Source of the DNA: Arthrobacter_E sp044748305
GTDB lineage: Bacteria > Actinomycetota > Actinomycetes > Actinomycetales > Micrococcaceae
Assembly: GCF_044748305.1 (NCBI RefSeq)
Contig: NZ_JBIVFT010000013.1
Coordinates: 1 to 64,000 of the forward strand
Direction of reading: 5' to 3'
DNA length: 64,000 nucleotides
Shown here: positions 52,853 through 60,524 of the stretch, one piece after another
How positions within the stretch are numbered: position 1 is the first letter of the stretch
Layout of the letters: every line of letters begins with the position of its first letter
Made by a program: the position numbers and the translations under genes
The notes under the pieces: generated by a model
What the model was told of the DNA's origin: nothing
The model's input: the letters and a program-made list of their open reading frames with translations, nothing else
The model's database searches: none

Positions 52853-53734
52853 CTAGGGAAGCAGCCTCCGGGAAGCGGCGGTCCTGAGCGCATCCGCGAC
52901 CAGTCCGAGAGCTTTCGAGGCCACCGCCCACTGCTGCCAGTGAAGACTCACATCCACCGGGTTCGTCCGGTCGAGCACCACAAGTCTCCCGGTGGTGATG
53001 CTGTCCTCCGTCTGGATGTCCGGCAGCATCGACCAGCCGATGCCGAGCTCCGTGGCCTTCACGAATTCGGCGCTGGAAGGGATCAGCGTGCATGGGGGCT
53101 GTGGCGAGCCCTGGGGAAGGTGGTGGTCCAGGAACCGGGATTGGATGCTGTCCTTGCGGTTGAAATTCAGCATGGGCGCCCGGCTCAGGGATGCTTCATC
53201 GACGCCGTCGGGAAACCAGCGCCGAGCGAACCCGGGACTCGCCATCGCGTGGTACCTCATGGTCCCCAGGGGGGTGACCCGGCAGCCCGGGACCGGGCTG
53301 GTGTCCGAGGTGATGGCGGCCATGGCGACGCCCTCCCGGAGCCAGGAGGTGGTGTGGTCCTGGTCGTCCACCAGCAACTCGAAACTCTGCCCGTCCAGGG
53401 ACGCCAGCGCAGGAAGCACCCAGGTGGCGAGAGAATCGGCGTTCACCACGAGCGGTATCCGTCCGCCGTGCGGATCCTCCAGGCCGAGTTCGACGGCGGT
53501 CTCCTGCTCCAACAGCGTGATCTGACGGGCGAGCCGCAGCACCGCACGGCCTGGCGGCGTGGGCATGGCCGGCTTGGTACGCAGCAGCAGGACCTTGCCG
53601 ATCTGCTGCTCAAGGGCGCGGATCCGTTGGCTCACGGCGGAGGGGGTGACGTGGAGAGCGAGCGCGGCCGCGTCGAAGGTGCCGTGCTCGACGACGGCGC
53701 TGAGGGCACGGAGCTGATCCGGATGAGCAATCAC
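52853..53734 (-). CDS. lysG: LysG/ArgP-type LysR regulator of the lysine exporter
   Basis: Product of 293 aa. The HTH reads LRALSAVVEHGTFDAAALALHVTPSAVSQRIRALEQQIGKVLLLRTKP. The effector domain is typical of ArgP/IciA/LysG, which sense lysine or arginine and activate the neighbouring LysE exporter. It is divergent from the LysE gene with a 70-base spacer. The GTG start at 53734 sits within a perfect inverted repeat. Confidence 0.9.
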   Translation of the reverse strand: MIAHPDQLRALSAVVEHGTFDAAALALHVTPSAVSQRIRALEQQIGKVLLLRTKPAMPTPPGRAVLRLARQITLLEQETAVELGLEDPHGGRIPLVVNADSLATWVLPALASLDGQSFELLVDDQDHTTSWLREGVAMAAITSDTSPVPGCRVTPLGTMRYHAMASPGFARRWFPDGVDEASLSRAPMLNFNRKDSIQSRFLDHHLPQGSPQPPCTLIPSSAEFVKATELGIGWSMLPDIQTEDSITTGRLVVLDRTNPVDVSLHWQQWAVASKALGLVADALRTAASRRLLP

Positions 53735-53750
53735 ATTAGCAATTCTAATG
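53734..53750. promoter_or_regulatory. Inverted repeat CATTAG-N5-CTAATG, LysG operator candidate
   Basis: Perfect 6-base arms with a 5-base spacer, containing a T-N11-A core, between the divergent lysG and lysE genes. It touches the lysG start codon, so binding could also repress lysG. Confidence 0.65.
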
Positions 53751-53804
53751 GACCGTGAAAATAATTAGCTTCACTTGAGAGCGTCTGCTGGATAGCGTTC
53801 TAGG

Positions 53805-54419
53805 GTGCTTCTCAGTGAATTCCCCGTTTTTCTTGCCGGCCTCGGTGCCGGACTTTCGCTCATCATCGCCATCGGTGCACAGAATGCTTTCGTCCTGCGG
53901 CAGGGCTTGCTGCGTGAGCACGTGGCGGCCGTGGTGGTGCTGTGCATGGTCAGCGACGCCGTCCTGATCTTCGCGGGGATCTCCGGCATCGGCGCGATCA
54001 TCACCGCTGCACCGTGGATCCTTCAGGTGGCCAAGTGGGCAGGGGCCGCTTTCCTGCTCTTCTACGCGTTCACCGCGGCGCGCCGGGTCCTCAGCAAGAA
54101 CGGTGCATTGTCCACCGCGGGTTCCAGTGGAGGCGGCCTCTGGGCGGCTCTCGGGACCGTGGCCGCACTCACCTGGCTCAATCCCCACGTCTACCTCGAC
54201 ACGGTGCTGTTGCTCGGTTCACTCGGCGCCGCACACGGTGACGCCCGCTGGATCTTCGGAGCCGGAGCGGCTGTGGCCAGCGTGCTGTGGTTCACCCTGC
54301 TGGGTTTCGGCGCCAAGTTCCTTGCACCCGTCTTCTCAAAACCCAGAGCCTGGCGGATCCTGGACGGCGCGATCGCGGTCACGATGGTGCTCATCGCACT
54401 GCAGTTGCTGGTGAAATGA
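53805..54419 (+). CDS. lysE: LysE/ArgO family amino acid exporter
   Basis: Product of 204 aa with about five to six hydrophobic helices. LGAGLSLIIAIGAQNAFVLRQGLLREHVAAVVVLCMVSDAVLIFAGISG is the diagnostic LysE/ArgO start. It exports excess lysine or arginine. GTG start; divergent from lysG, which should control it. Confidence 0.93.
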   Translation: MLLSEFPVFLAGLGAGLSLIIAIGAQNAFVLRQGLLREHVAAVVVLCMVSDAVLIFAGISGIGAIITAAPWILQVAKWAGAAFLLFYAFTAARRVLSKNGALSTAGSSGGGLWAALGTVAALTWLNPHVYLDTVLLLGSLGAAHGDARWIFGAGAAVASVLWFTLLGFGAKFLAPVFSKPRAWRILDGAIAVTMVLIALQLLVK

Positions 54420-54428
54420 CCGGCGTGC

Positions 54429-54827
54429 TCAGCCGACGACCACGAGCTCGGCTTCGAAGCCTTGCCCATTGACCAGGTACAGGGCCTCCTGCTGTTCGCC
54501 GCCCGCATGCGGGTAGCGGTCGGCGAACAGCTGCTGCCAGTCATGCGCTGCCGCCTCGTCGCGAACGGCGTCCAGCACCGCGCGTGACGGGACGGAGAAC
54601 GCCACGTGGTTGAGGCCAGGACGATGCCGGTCATGGCTGCGGCCCACGACGTCGGGGGACTGCTCCAGGACCAGATAGAAACCCCCAGGGTGGCGCCAGA
54701 TCCGCCCCTGGGGCCAGTCGTCTCCGCGGTCGAGGCCGAACCCCAGTCGGTCCAGCAACCAGTTGAAGGACGGGAAGGCGTCCTCCAGGTCATGTGTCCA
54801 CAACTCGAGATGATGGATGGCGTTCAC
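54429..54827 (-). CDS. VOC family (glyoxalase-like) protein
   Basis: Product of 132 aa. Two beta-alpha-beta-beta-beta units are visible. The start INAIHHLELWTHDLEDAFPSFNWLLDRLGF and LNHVAFSVPSRAVLDAV supply possible metal ligands His and Glu (HHLELW; LYLVNGQGFEAELV). The substrate cannot be assigned. It converges with lysE over 9 bases. Confidence 0.85.
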   Translation of the reverse strand: MNAIHHLELWTHDLEDAFPSFNWLLDRLGFGLDRGDDWPQGRIWRHPGGFYLVLEQSPDVVGRSHDRHRPGLNHVAFSVPSRAVLDAVRDEAAAHDWQQLFADRYPHAGGEQQEALYLVNGQGFEAELVVVG

Positions 54828-54901
54828 CCGGGAAGTCTACAAAGAGACCACGAGGACGCCACGCGGGCTGAGAGGGCCGGATGCGATGGTGAAGCGCCGG
54901 A

Positions 54902-55219
54902 TCAGAGCTCCGCGACGCTGAAACTCCAGACCTCCGCCGAGACTCCGACAGGCTTGGGACGGGCGGCCGTTTCCCCTGAGTCGCCTCGGCCGTGACCGTG
55001 CCCGAAGGATGCCGATGCGCGCCAGGCCTCGTAACTGGCCTCGTCGGCCCAGCGGGTGAGGACGAGCCAGACGGTGCGCCCGTCGGTCGGCTGAAGCAGT
55101 TCGAAGCCTTCGAAGCCTGGCTGCCCGTCCACGGCGCCCGCGCGTCCGGCGAACCGTTTGGCCAGTTCGTCTCCGGAGTCGGCGGGCACGGTGATGGCGT
55201 TGATCTTGATGATGCTCAT
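54902..55219 (-). CDS. MhuD-like heme-degrading monooxygenase
   Basis: Product of 105 aa, an ABM-fold protein. The start IIKINAITVPADSGDELAKRFAGRAGAVDGQPGFEGFELLQPTDG strongly resembles mycobacterial MhuD, with the active-site Asn at position 7, a Trp in EAYEAWRAS and a His in the GHGHGRG segment where the haem-ligating His is expected. It would open haem to release iron. The His-rich loop is shifted compared with MhuD, so exact geometry is uncertain. Confidence 0.8.
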   Translation of the reverse strand: MSIIKINAITVPADSGDELAKRFAGRAGAVDGQPGFEGFELLQPTDGRTVWLVLTRWADEASYEAWRASASFGHGHGRGDSGETAARPKPVGVSAEVWSFSVAEL

Positions 55220-55419
55220 GTCTCCATTCTCCAGCCCAGGAGCTTTTCCCGGCGCGAAAGCAGGCCGTCGCTGCCTGGGAGTTCTCCGTGCGTTAACCCT
55301 GCCGCTGTGTGCGGGACACCTCCGGTTGGCGCACCCGGCACACCGCTTGGCTAGCGTGCCTCTCTGTCATGACCACCTCCTGGGCGCCAGCCCAGGCCAC
55401 TGAGAGGCAGCACCCTTTC

Positions 55420-57396
55420 ATGAGTAACGATCAGGATCAGACCCCAAGCTCCGGCTTTTCCCGCCGCAATCTCCTCCGCGTCAGCGGAGGCTCCCTGGCC
55501 GCCGTCGCCGTCGTCGGCCTCGGTGACGGCGTGGCTCACGCCGCGACCGTTCAGGCTCCGACGACGGCGGGACTCACCGCCGTCGGACCTCACGCCTTCA
55601 CGGCCCGCACCATCGGCGCCGAAATCCGTGGCGCTGCCAATGGATCCATCCGCATCCTTCCGCTGAACCGCGCGAAGTTCCTGGTCGGGGCACGCTTCGA
55701 CCTGCGCGTCGAAGCCGGACAGGTGGACCCGAAGACGGCCCGGATCGAGATCTCCGTTTCCGGCCGTCGCGGCCCGGCCGCCATCCTCAGCGGCACCCCG
55801 GTGCGCTCCAGCAGCGCGGCCGACAGCCTTGAGGTCACCTACAAGCAGCTCTCGTACCCCTACGCAGGGGACTTCGTGGTCCGCGTCCGGGTCACCAGCG
55901 GCGGAACCACCCGGGAGTTCTCGGTCAATCACGAGGTGGTCGAGGCGAAGAGCCAGGGCCGCAAGGCCCGCAATGTCATCTTCTTCCTCGGCGACGGCAT
56001 GGGACAGGGCGCCATCACCGGTGCCCGTATCCTCTCCAAGGGCATCACGGAAGGCAAGTACAACGGCCTGCTCGAGATGGATCAGATGGAGGCCCGCGGC
56101 ATCATCAGCACCTCCGGCTCGGACTCCATCGCCACCGACTCCGCCAACTCCATGCACGCGTACATGACGGGCCACAAGTCCGCGGTCAACGCGCTGGGAG
56201 TCTACGAGGGCAACGACCCCGACCCGGACAAGCACCCGCGCGTCGAGACGATGGCCGAGCTGCTCAAGCGGAGCAGGAACATGGCCATCGGTGTCGTCAC
56301 CACCGCCGAGATCCAGGACGCCACGCCCGCCGCCGTCATGGCGCACACGCGCCGCCGCAGCGAGTACATCTCGATCATGGATCAGGTCCTGGACCCGGTC
56401 CGCACCCCCGATGTCCTGATGGGTGGCGGTCTGGCATACCTGCTGCCGAAGAGCCAGAAGGGCTCCAAGCGCCCGGACGAACGGAACCTCGTCAACGAGT
56501 TCCGGACCAAGGGCTTCGCGGTCGCGACCAACGCCACAGAACTGCAGCAGGCCGTTCGTGGCCGGGCCCCGCAGAAGCTTCTCGGCCAGTTCCAGATGAG
56601 TCACATGAACGTCTATCTGGACCGTGCCGTGCTCAAAGATCCGAAGGTCCTCGGCGACTGGAACGACCAGCCCAAACTGACCGACATGACGGCAGCAGCC
56701 CTGAAGGTCCTTGAGAAGAAGCCCAACGGCTTCTTCCTCATGGTGGAGGGCGCCTCCATCGACAAGCAGGAACACCCGATGGACGGCCCCCGGGCGCTCT
56801 ACGACACCATCGAGTTCGATCAGGCGATCGGCCTGGCCAAGAAGTGGGCCGCAGACCACGGCGAGGAGACGCTCATCGTGGTGTGCGCCGACCACAATCA
56901 CTCCATGAGCATCGTGGGCACCCACGACCGGCGGAAGAATCAGGACCGGCCGGCCAACGGCGTCTACGGCGAGGCCGGCTTCCCGACGTATGTCGACAGC
57001 AACGGCGACGGCTTCCCGGATGATCCGAATCCGGAGATCGGCCTGTTCTTCGGGTGGTCCAACCACCCCGATCACACGGACCACTTCGTCCCCAACCCGG
57101 TGCCGGTGCAGCCCTCGCTGCTGGACTCCACGGGCAAGGCGGTGCCGAATCCGGCCCACCAGCCCGGTGGCGAGCTGCAGCAGGGCAATCTGCCGTACAC
57201 GGAAACCAACTGTGTTCACTGTGTCGACGACGTGGCTCTGGTCGCTTCGGGTCCCGGTTCGGCGGACTTCAACCGATTCCATGACAACACCGAGGTCTTC
57301 TTCAGCGTGGTCAACGCCCTGGGACTGAAGGTCAAGGACGGCGGCGTGAAGGGTGGCAAGTCCAAGGACCAGCAGGACGGTGATTCGCAGCACTGA
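55420..57396 (+). CDS. Tat-exported alkaline phosphatase (PhoA superfamily)
   Basis: Product of 658 aa. The Tat signal is SRRNLLRVSGGSLAAVAVVGLG (residues ~13-35). An Ig-like N-terminal domain (~55-180) precedes the alkaline phosphatase domain: FFLGDGMGQGAITGARI (metal-binding Asp), TDSANSMHAYMTGHKSA (nucleophile Ser in DSAN), FFLMVEGASIDKQEHPMD and VVCADHNHSMS (late metal His). It hydrolyses phosphate monoesters outside the cell. Its substrate phosphate could feed the Pst-type importer at 4275-10217. ATG 55420 excludes a long implausible upstream extension. Confidence 0.92.
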   Translation: MSNDQDQTPSSGFSRRNLLRVSGGSLAAVAVVGLGDGVAHAATVQAPTTAGLTAVGPHAFTARTIGAEIRGAANGSIRILPLNRAKFLVGARFDLRVEAGQVDPKTARIEISVSGRRGPAAILSGTPVRSSSAADSLEVTYKQLSYPYAGDFVVRVRVTSGGTTREFSVNHEVVEAKSQGRKARNVIFFLGDGMGQGAITGARILSKGITEGKYNGLLEMDQMEARGIISTSGSDSIATDSANSMHAYMTGHKSAVNALGVYEGNDPDPDKHPRVETMAELLKRSRNMAIGVVTTAEIQDATPAAVMAHTRRRSEYISIMDQVLDPVRTPDVLMGGGLAYLLPKSQKGSKRPDERNLVNEFRTKGFAVATNATELQQAVRGRAPQKLLGQFQMSHMNVYLDRAVLKDPKVLGDWNDQPKLTDMTAAALKVLEKKPNGFFLMVEGASIDKQEHPMDGPRALYDTIEFDQAIGLAKKWAADHGEETLIVVCADHNHSMSIVGTHDRRKNQDRPANGVYGEAGFPTYVDSNGDGFPDDPNPEIGLFFGWSNHPDHTDHFVPNPVPVQPSLLDSTGKAVPNPAHQPGGELQQGNLPYTETNCVHCVDDVALVASGPGSADFNRFHDNTEVFFSVVNALGLKVKDGGVKGGKSKDQQDGDSQH

Positions 57397-57430
57397 GTGC
57401 TGCTCGTCTGGACAGTGCTCGTCCGGACAA

Positions 57431-57469
57431 CGACGGTGGGTACCCGGGTTCTCCGGGTACCCACCGTCG
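57431..57469. terminator. 17-bp perfect bidirectional terminator
   Basis: Arms 57431-57447 (CGACGGTGGGTACCCGG) and 57453-57469 pair perfectly around GTTCT, between the convergent phosphatase and apbE genes. Confidence 0.85.
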
Positions 57470-57494
57470 CTTCCGTGGCCCCGTGCGACCCGCC

Positions 57495-58268
57495 TCAGGC
57501 AGCCGGTGCGCCCGCGCCGCCGAGAGACGGTGGCGAGATCCGTGCCCCGAGCCTCGGCGTGACGAGCAGGCCGCCGTCGCGCTCCACGCAGAGGGCGTCG
57601 ACGTTCCAGCGCGCCTGTGCCATATCGAGACTTCGCCGTCCACCCGCCATGATCGCCGTGGCGAGGACGTCTGCTGTGACGATGTCCTCGGCCAGCACCG
57701 AGACCTGAGCGAACCCCTCCCGGCCCGCCGGGCCCCAGATGTGCTCCCCTCGCTCGGAGACGCCCGAGGTGGCAAGCGCCCGCCAGTTCCCGTCCAGCTC
57801 GACGGAGGTCAGTAGCGCACCGCGGTCCACGGGGTCCACAATGCCCACGCGCCACGGGTTCCCGAAGTGGTGACCGGAGACCAGCACGTCGCCGCCGGCA
57901 TTGAGAAGCCAGTCCCGGACGCCCGCATCCCGAAGGATGGCCCCGGAAGCCTCCATCGCCTCAGCCTTGATGATGCCTGAGAGATCGAGCCGGCCGTCGG
58001 GGGAGGAGACCGAGAAGGCGGATTCCGTGGCCTCCTGCCAGCCGAGCGCTCGATGCAGACTGGCGCGGAACGGGCTGCTGGCGGACGAAGGTGACTCCTC
58101 GCCCCGGGCGATCCTGCTCAGTTCGGAGCGTTCATCGTAGGGGCTGAACCGTTCATCCCAGCACCGGAACTCCTCCTCCAAGGCTTGCCCTATCCGCTGC
58201 GGCAGGGACGGGCCCGGTCGCAGGACGCTCACTACGGTGCCCATCGAACGGAAGACCGTGTTGGCCAT
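57495..58268 (-). CDS. apbE: FAD:protein FMN transferase ApbE
   Basis: Product of 257 aa. ApbE attaches FMN to Ser/Thr of target flavoproteins using FAD. FRSMGTVVSVL at the start, LDLSGIIKAEAMEAS, LLNAGGDVLVSGHHFGNPWRVGI and ATSGVSERGEHIW, EDIVTADVLATAIMAGG are the family motifs. No lipobox or signal peptide is evident. It is the last of three cotranscribed genes and its likely substrate is the FMN-binding protein 10 bases upstream. Confidence 0.94.
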   Translation of the reverse strand: MANTVFRSMGTVVSVLRPGPSLPQRIGQALEEEFRCWDERFSPYDERSELSRIARGEESPSSASSPFRASLHRALGWQEATESAFSVSSPDGRLDLSGIIKAEAMEASGAILRDAGVRDWLLNAGGDVLVSGHHFGNPWRVGIVDPVDRGALLTSVELDGNWRALATSGVSERGEHIWGPAGREGFAQVSVLAEDIVTADVLATAIMAGGRRSLDMAQARWNVDALCVERDGGLLVTPRLGARISPPSLGGAGAPAA

Positions 58269-58278
58269 CAGATGCTCC

Positions 58279-58779
58279 TCAATGTGCCTGATCCAATGCC
58301 GATTGAAGCGACTGGAGGTAGCCCTCCGAGGTGTAGGTCGCTCCCGAGACGGTGTCCACGGACCCCGATTGGGCGGCGAGGACCTCCTGACGGAGGATCG
58401 GGGCCGCCATGCTGCTGATCTGCTGCGATCGCCCGTCCCGGTCCGTCAGCTGCAGTGCCACCACATCGGTAATGGTTCCCTTGGACATGACGACTTGGAC
58501 CTGGACATTTCCATATTGCGTCTGAACCGTGCTCCCTGTGAAGGTGCCTGTGGCACCGGATGTGGAAGACGCCCCTGAGGAGGTGACAGCGGAGGGCGTC
58601 GGCGCGACGGTGGCTCCGCTGGACGCCGTCCCATTCCCCGCTGCGGCGGACGAGGTGGCTGACGGCACGACAGCGGCGGCCGCGGCACCGTGCGTGGCAG
58701 GCGCCTTGCTCATGCTCCACGCCCCGAGCAGGATCGCAGCAGAGGAGAGCACTCCGCCAAGGGCTGTGCGCGCCCTCAC
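58279..58779 (-). CDS. Secreted FMN-binding domain protein
   Basis: Product of 166 aa. A signal peptide or anchor (ALGGVLSSAAILLGAWSM) is followed by an Ala/Ser/Thr-rich linker (~30-75) and an FMN_bind domain. VDTVSGATYTSEGY matches the acceptor motif in which ApbE links FMN to the Thr of SGAT. The neighbouring apbE gene supports this. It probably carries electrons from the membrane reductase at the outer face. GTG start, overlapping the reductase gene by four bases. Confidence 0.9.
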   Translation of the reverse strand: MRARTALGGVLSSAAILLGAWSMSKAPATHGAAAAAVVPSATSSAAAGNGTASSGATVAPTPSAVTSSGASSTSGATGTFTGSTVQTQYGNVQVQVVMSKGTITDVVALQLTDRDGRSQQISSMAAPILRQEVLAAQSGSVDTVSGATYTSEGYLQSLQSALDQAH

Positions 58780-60203
58780 CAGTCGAACCGTTCAACGTGG
58801 ATCTGATGATCCTTCAGACCAGCCTCGACGGCGTCTTGCGCCACGGATTCGGCCCACTCCGAGGGGCCGCAGATGTAGAGGTCCGAGTCCTTCAAGCGGG
58901 GGAAGACGGAGTCCAGGCTGACACCGCGCGCGACCGAAGCGGCGGACAGCCACGGGGAACGAACCTCGGAACGTGCACCGAGATCCGCGTACTGTGCGGT
59001 GCCCGAGCTCTGGCACAGAGCCTCCATCTCGTCCAGGAGATAGAGCTGTGACTCCGTCGACGCCCTGAGCAGCACCGTGGCTTCCCCGGGTGACGGGTTG
59101 AGGTCTTCGAGGAGGGCGCGCAGGGGAGTGACCCCGATTCCTGCCGCGACCATGGCGACCCGCGGGGAGCTGCGCGCGTCGCGGGTGAAGAGCCCGTACG
59201 GCCCTTCGAACAGGACGCGTGTGCCCGGCCGCACGCGGGAGAGAGCGTGGGTCCCCGAACCGGCCGTCCGGACGGTCAGCCGCAACGAACCATCTGCGGG
59301 TACTGCAGAGAAGGAGAGAGGGTGCGCGTGCCACCAGTCCCGGGCGCTCAGGAACCGCCAGTTCGCGTACTGTCCGCCGCGGACCCCGAGGCTGTCAAGC
59401 CCACGCCCGCTGAGATGGAGAGAAACGACGTCGGGCGCGTGCTGCTCCACCCGCGCGACGCGCAGACCGTGACGGGCGGAGAGCAGGAGAGGCTTGACGA
59501 TGCGGAACCACAGAATCGCACCGTAGGCGACGACGTAGAGCCCGATCCAGTAGATCCGTTGCACCGTACCCTGCGCCAGGACCCCTCCGATACTCAGCTG
59601 GTGCGGCAGGGCCAGCAGCACAGCTGCGTAGCTGAGCAAGTGCGTCAGATGCCACAGCTCATAGGAGAGACGGCGACGCACCGCAAGCAAAGAGGTCACC
59701 ACGACAGCCAGCAGCAAGGCGAAGGCCAGGTAGCCATACACCAGATCGGTCGAGCTGAAGAAGGCGACCGTCTCCGCGACGACGTCGATCCGGTCCCGCA
59801 GCGCGTAACCGACGGTGAGCAGGACCGCATGGGCCAGGATCAGGTAGAGCACCGGTTTGCCGAGCCTGCGATGCCAGGCCATGACCACGTCCTGACCGAC
59901 AGCACGGTCCAGCCATGGGATCCGAGCAGCCAGCAGCACCATGATGAGGATGAGATTCGTACCTGCGAGGCCGGCGACGATCCCGATGCCGTTCACGGCG
60001 TCGGCCGCAGTCTTCAGGTCAGCCAGGCCACCGCTGAGCAGATACAGCGAGACGGCGAAGGCGGTTGAGGCCCAGCAGAGGACGACGGCGAGGTCGGCCG
60101 AGAAGAGGCGTCTGCGCAGTGCACGACGATAGTCCGGTCTTCTTTCAGTGTCCCGGCGCCCTGCGGGGGCAAGACGCCAGGCGGGGTCGGCAATCGTGTC
60201 CAT
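58776..60203 (-). CDS. Ferric reductase-like membrane flavoprotein
   Basis: Product of 475 aa. Six or seven helices (residues ~35-250) include the ferric-reductase-like haem region (AWHRRLGKPVLYLILAHAVLLTVGY and YELWHLTHLLSYAAVLLALPHQ, with paired His). The C-terminal part is an FAD/NADPH reductase: GGQYANWRFLSARDWWHAHPLSFS (FAD), VAMVAAGIGVTPLRALLEDL and DLYICGPSEWAESVAQDAV (nucleotide). It resembles FRE/NOX-type and DMSO-type YedZ/FRE hybrids. With the FMN-binding protein and ApbE it forms a transmembrane electron-transfer unit; the final acceptor is unknown. Confidence 0.9.
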   Translation of the reverse strand: MDTIADPAWRLAPAGRRDTERRPDYRRALRRRLFSADLAVVLCWASTAFAVSLYLLSGGLADLKTAADAVNGIGIVAGLAGTNLILIMVLLAARIPWLDRAVGQDVVMAWHRRLGKPVLYLILAHAVLLTVGYALRDRIDVVAETVAFFSSTDLVYGYLAFALLLAVVVTSLLAVRRRLSYELWHLTHLLSYAAVLLALPHQLSIGGVLAQGTVQRIYWIGLYVVAYGAILWFRIVKPLLLSARHGLRVARVEQHAPDVVSLHLSGRGLDSLGVRGGQYANWRFLSARDWWHAHPLSFSAVPADGSLRLTVRTAGSGTHALSRVRPGTRVLFEGPYGLFTRDARSSPRVAMVAAGIGVTPLRALLEDLNPSPGEATVLLRASTESQLYLLDEMEALCQSSGTAQYADLGARSEVRSPWLSAASVARGVSLDSVFPRLKDSDLYICGPSEWAESVAQDAVEAGLKDHQIHVERFDW

Positions 60204-60288
60204 GGCCAGCTCCTGGGAGTTCAGCTCCCCTGAGAGGGAGTCCTTTCATTGCTCCCATGCTCGCGCCCCCTGCTATGTCGGGGCTGTG

Positions 60289-60318
60289 TGATGGCTAGCT
60301 GTACTGACCGAGGACGTT
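60289..60318 (+). repeat. Left terminal inverted repeat of the IS481 element
   Basis: Matches the reverse complement of 62861-62890 at 28 of 30 positions. It includes CTAG at 60295-60298. Confidence 0.85.
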
Positions 60319-60363
60319 GATCGAAGGCTCGGCTGGGGCTGGTGCTTCCGGCCAATACGGGGG

Positions 60364-60392
60364 TGGATCGGCTGAGGTCGACCGTTTACGCT
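60364..60392 (+). promoter_or_regulatory. Candidate promoter of the leader and exporter
   Basis: TGGATC (60364-60369), a 17-base spacer and TACGCT (60387-60392). The predicted start is 60399, the G of the leader GTG, so the leader would be leaderless. Confidence 0.45.
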
Positions 60393-60398
60393 GAGTGG

Positions 60399-60431
60399 GT
60401 GCCGAAAACAGACACGCTGCGCCGTCGCTGA
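60399..60431 (+). CDS. Putative 10-residue leader peptide (MPKTDTLRRR)
   Basis: GTG followed by nine sense codons and TGA, in the 5' region of the exporter. A TACGCT -10 sits exactly 7 bases upstream, giving a leaderless mRNA. The Lys-Thr-Asp near the start recalls the ribosome-stalling leaders of chloramphenicol-inducible genes (MVKTD of cat-86 and KNAD of cmlA). Hairpins that can hide the exporter's ribosome site follow. This is a prediction by position and analogy; it is too short for other support. Confidence 0.4.
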   Translation: MPKTDTLRRR

Positions 60432-60449
60432 TAGCGGCGGCGGCCCGTC

Positions 60450-60521
60450 CAGCTGCCGCTCCTGACCCCTTGAGTCCGGAGCGCATTTTTGAGCGCTCGA
60501 AATCTTCGCGGAAAGCAGCTG
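60450..60521 (+). promoter_or_regulatory. Candidate translational attenuator hairpins
   Basis: CAGCTGC (60450-60456) can pair with GCAGCTG (60515-60521), at the SD of the GTG 60525 start. CGCTCC (60457-60462) can pair with GGAGCG (60478-60483), hiding the GGAG before TTG 60489; TTTTT follows at 60486-60490. AGCGGC (60433-60438) can instead pair with GCCGCT (60455-60460). Such mutually exclusive pairing is typical of drug-induced attenuators. Confidence 0.4.
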
Positions 60522-60524
60522 TTT

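Noticed and set aside
55351..57855. 834-codon minus-strand frame opposite the alkaline phosphatase gene
   Set aside because: It is antisense to a clear phosphatase and spans a terminator; the composition is that of a reverse-frame shadow.
60203..60289. Clear direct target duplication outside the 30-base repeats
   Set aside because: Bases just outside 60289 and 62890 do not match, so no duplication can be claimed for that boundary; only the CTAG/CTTG pair at the inner boundary is suggestive.
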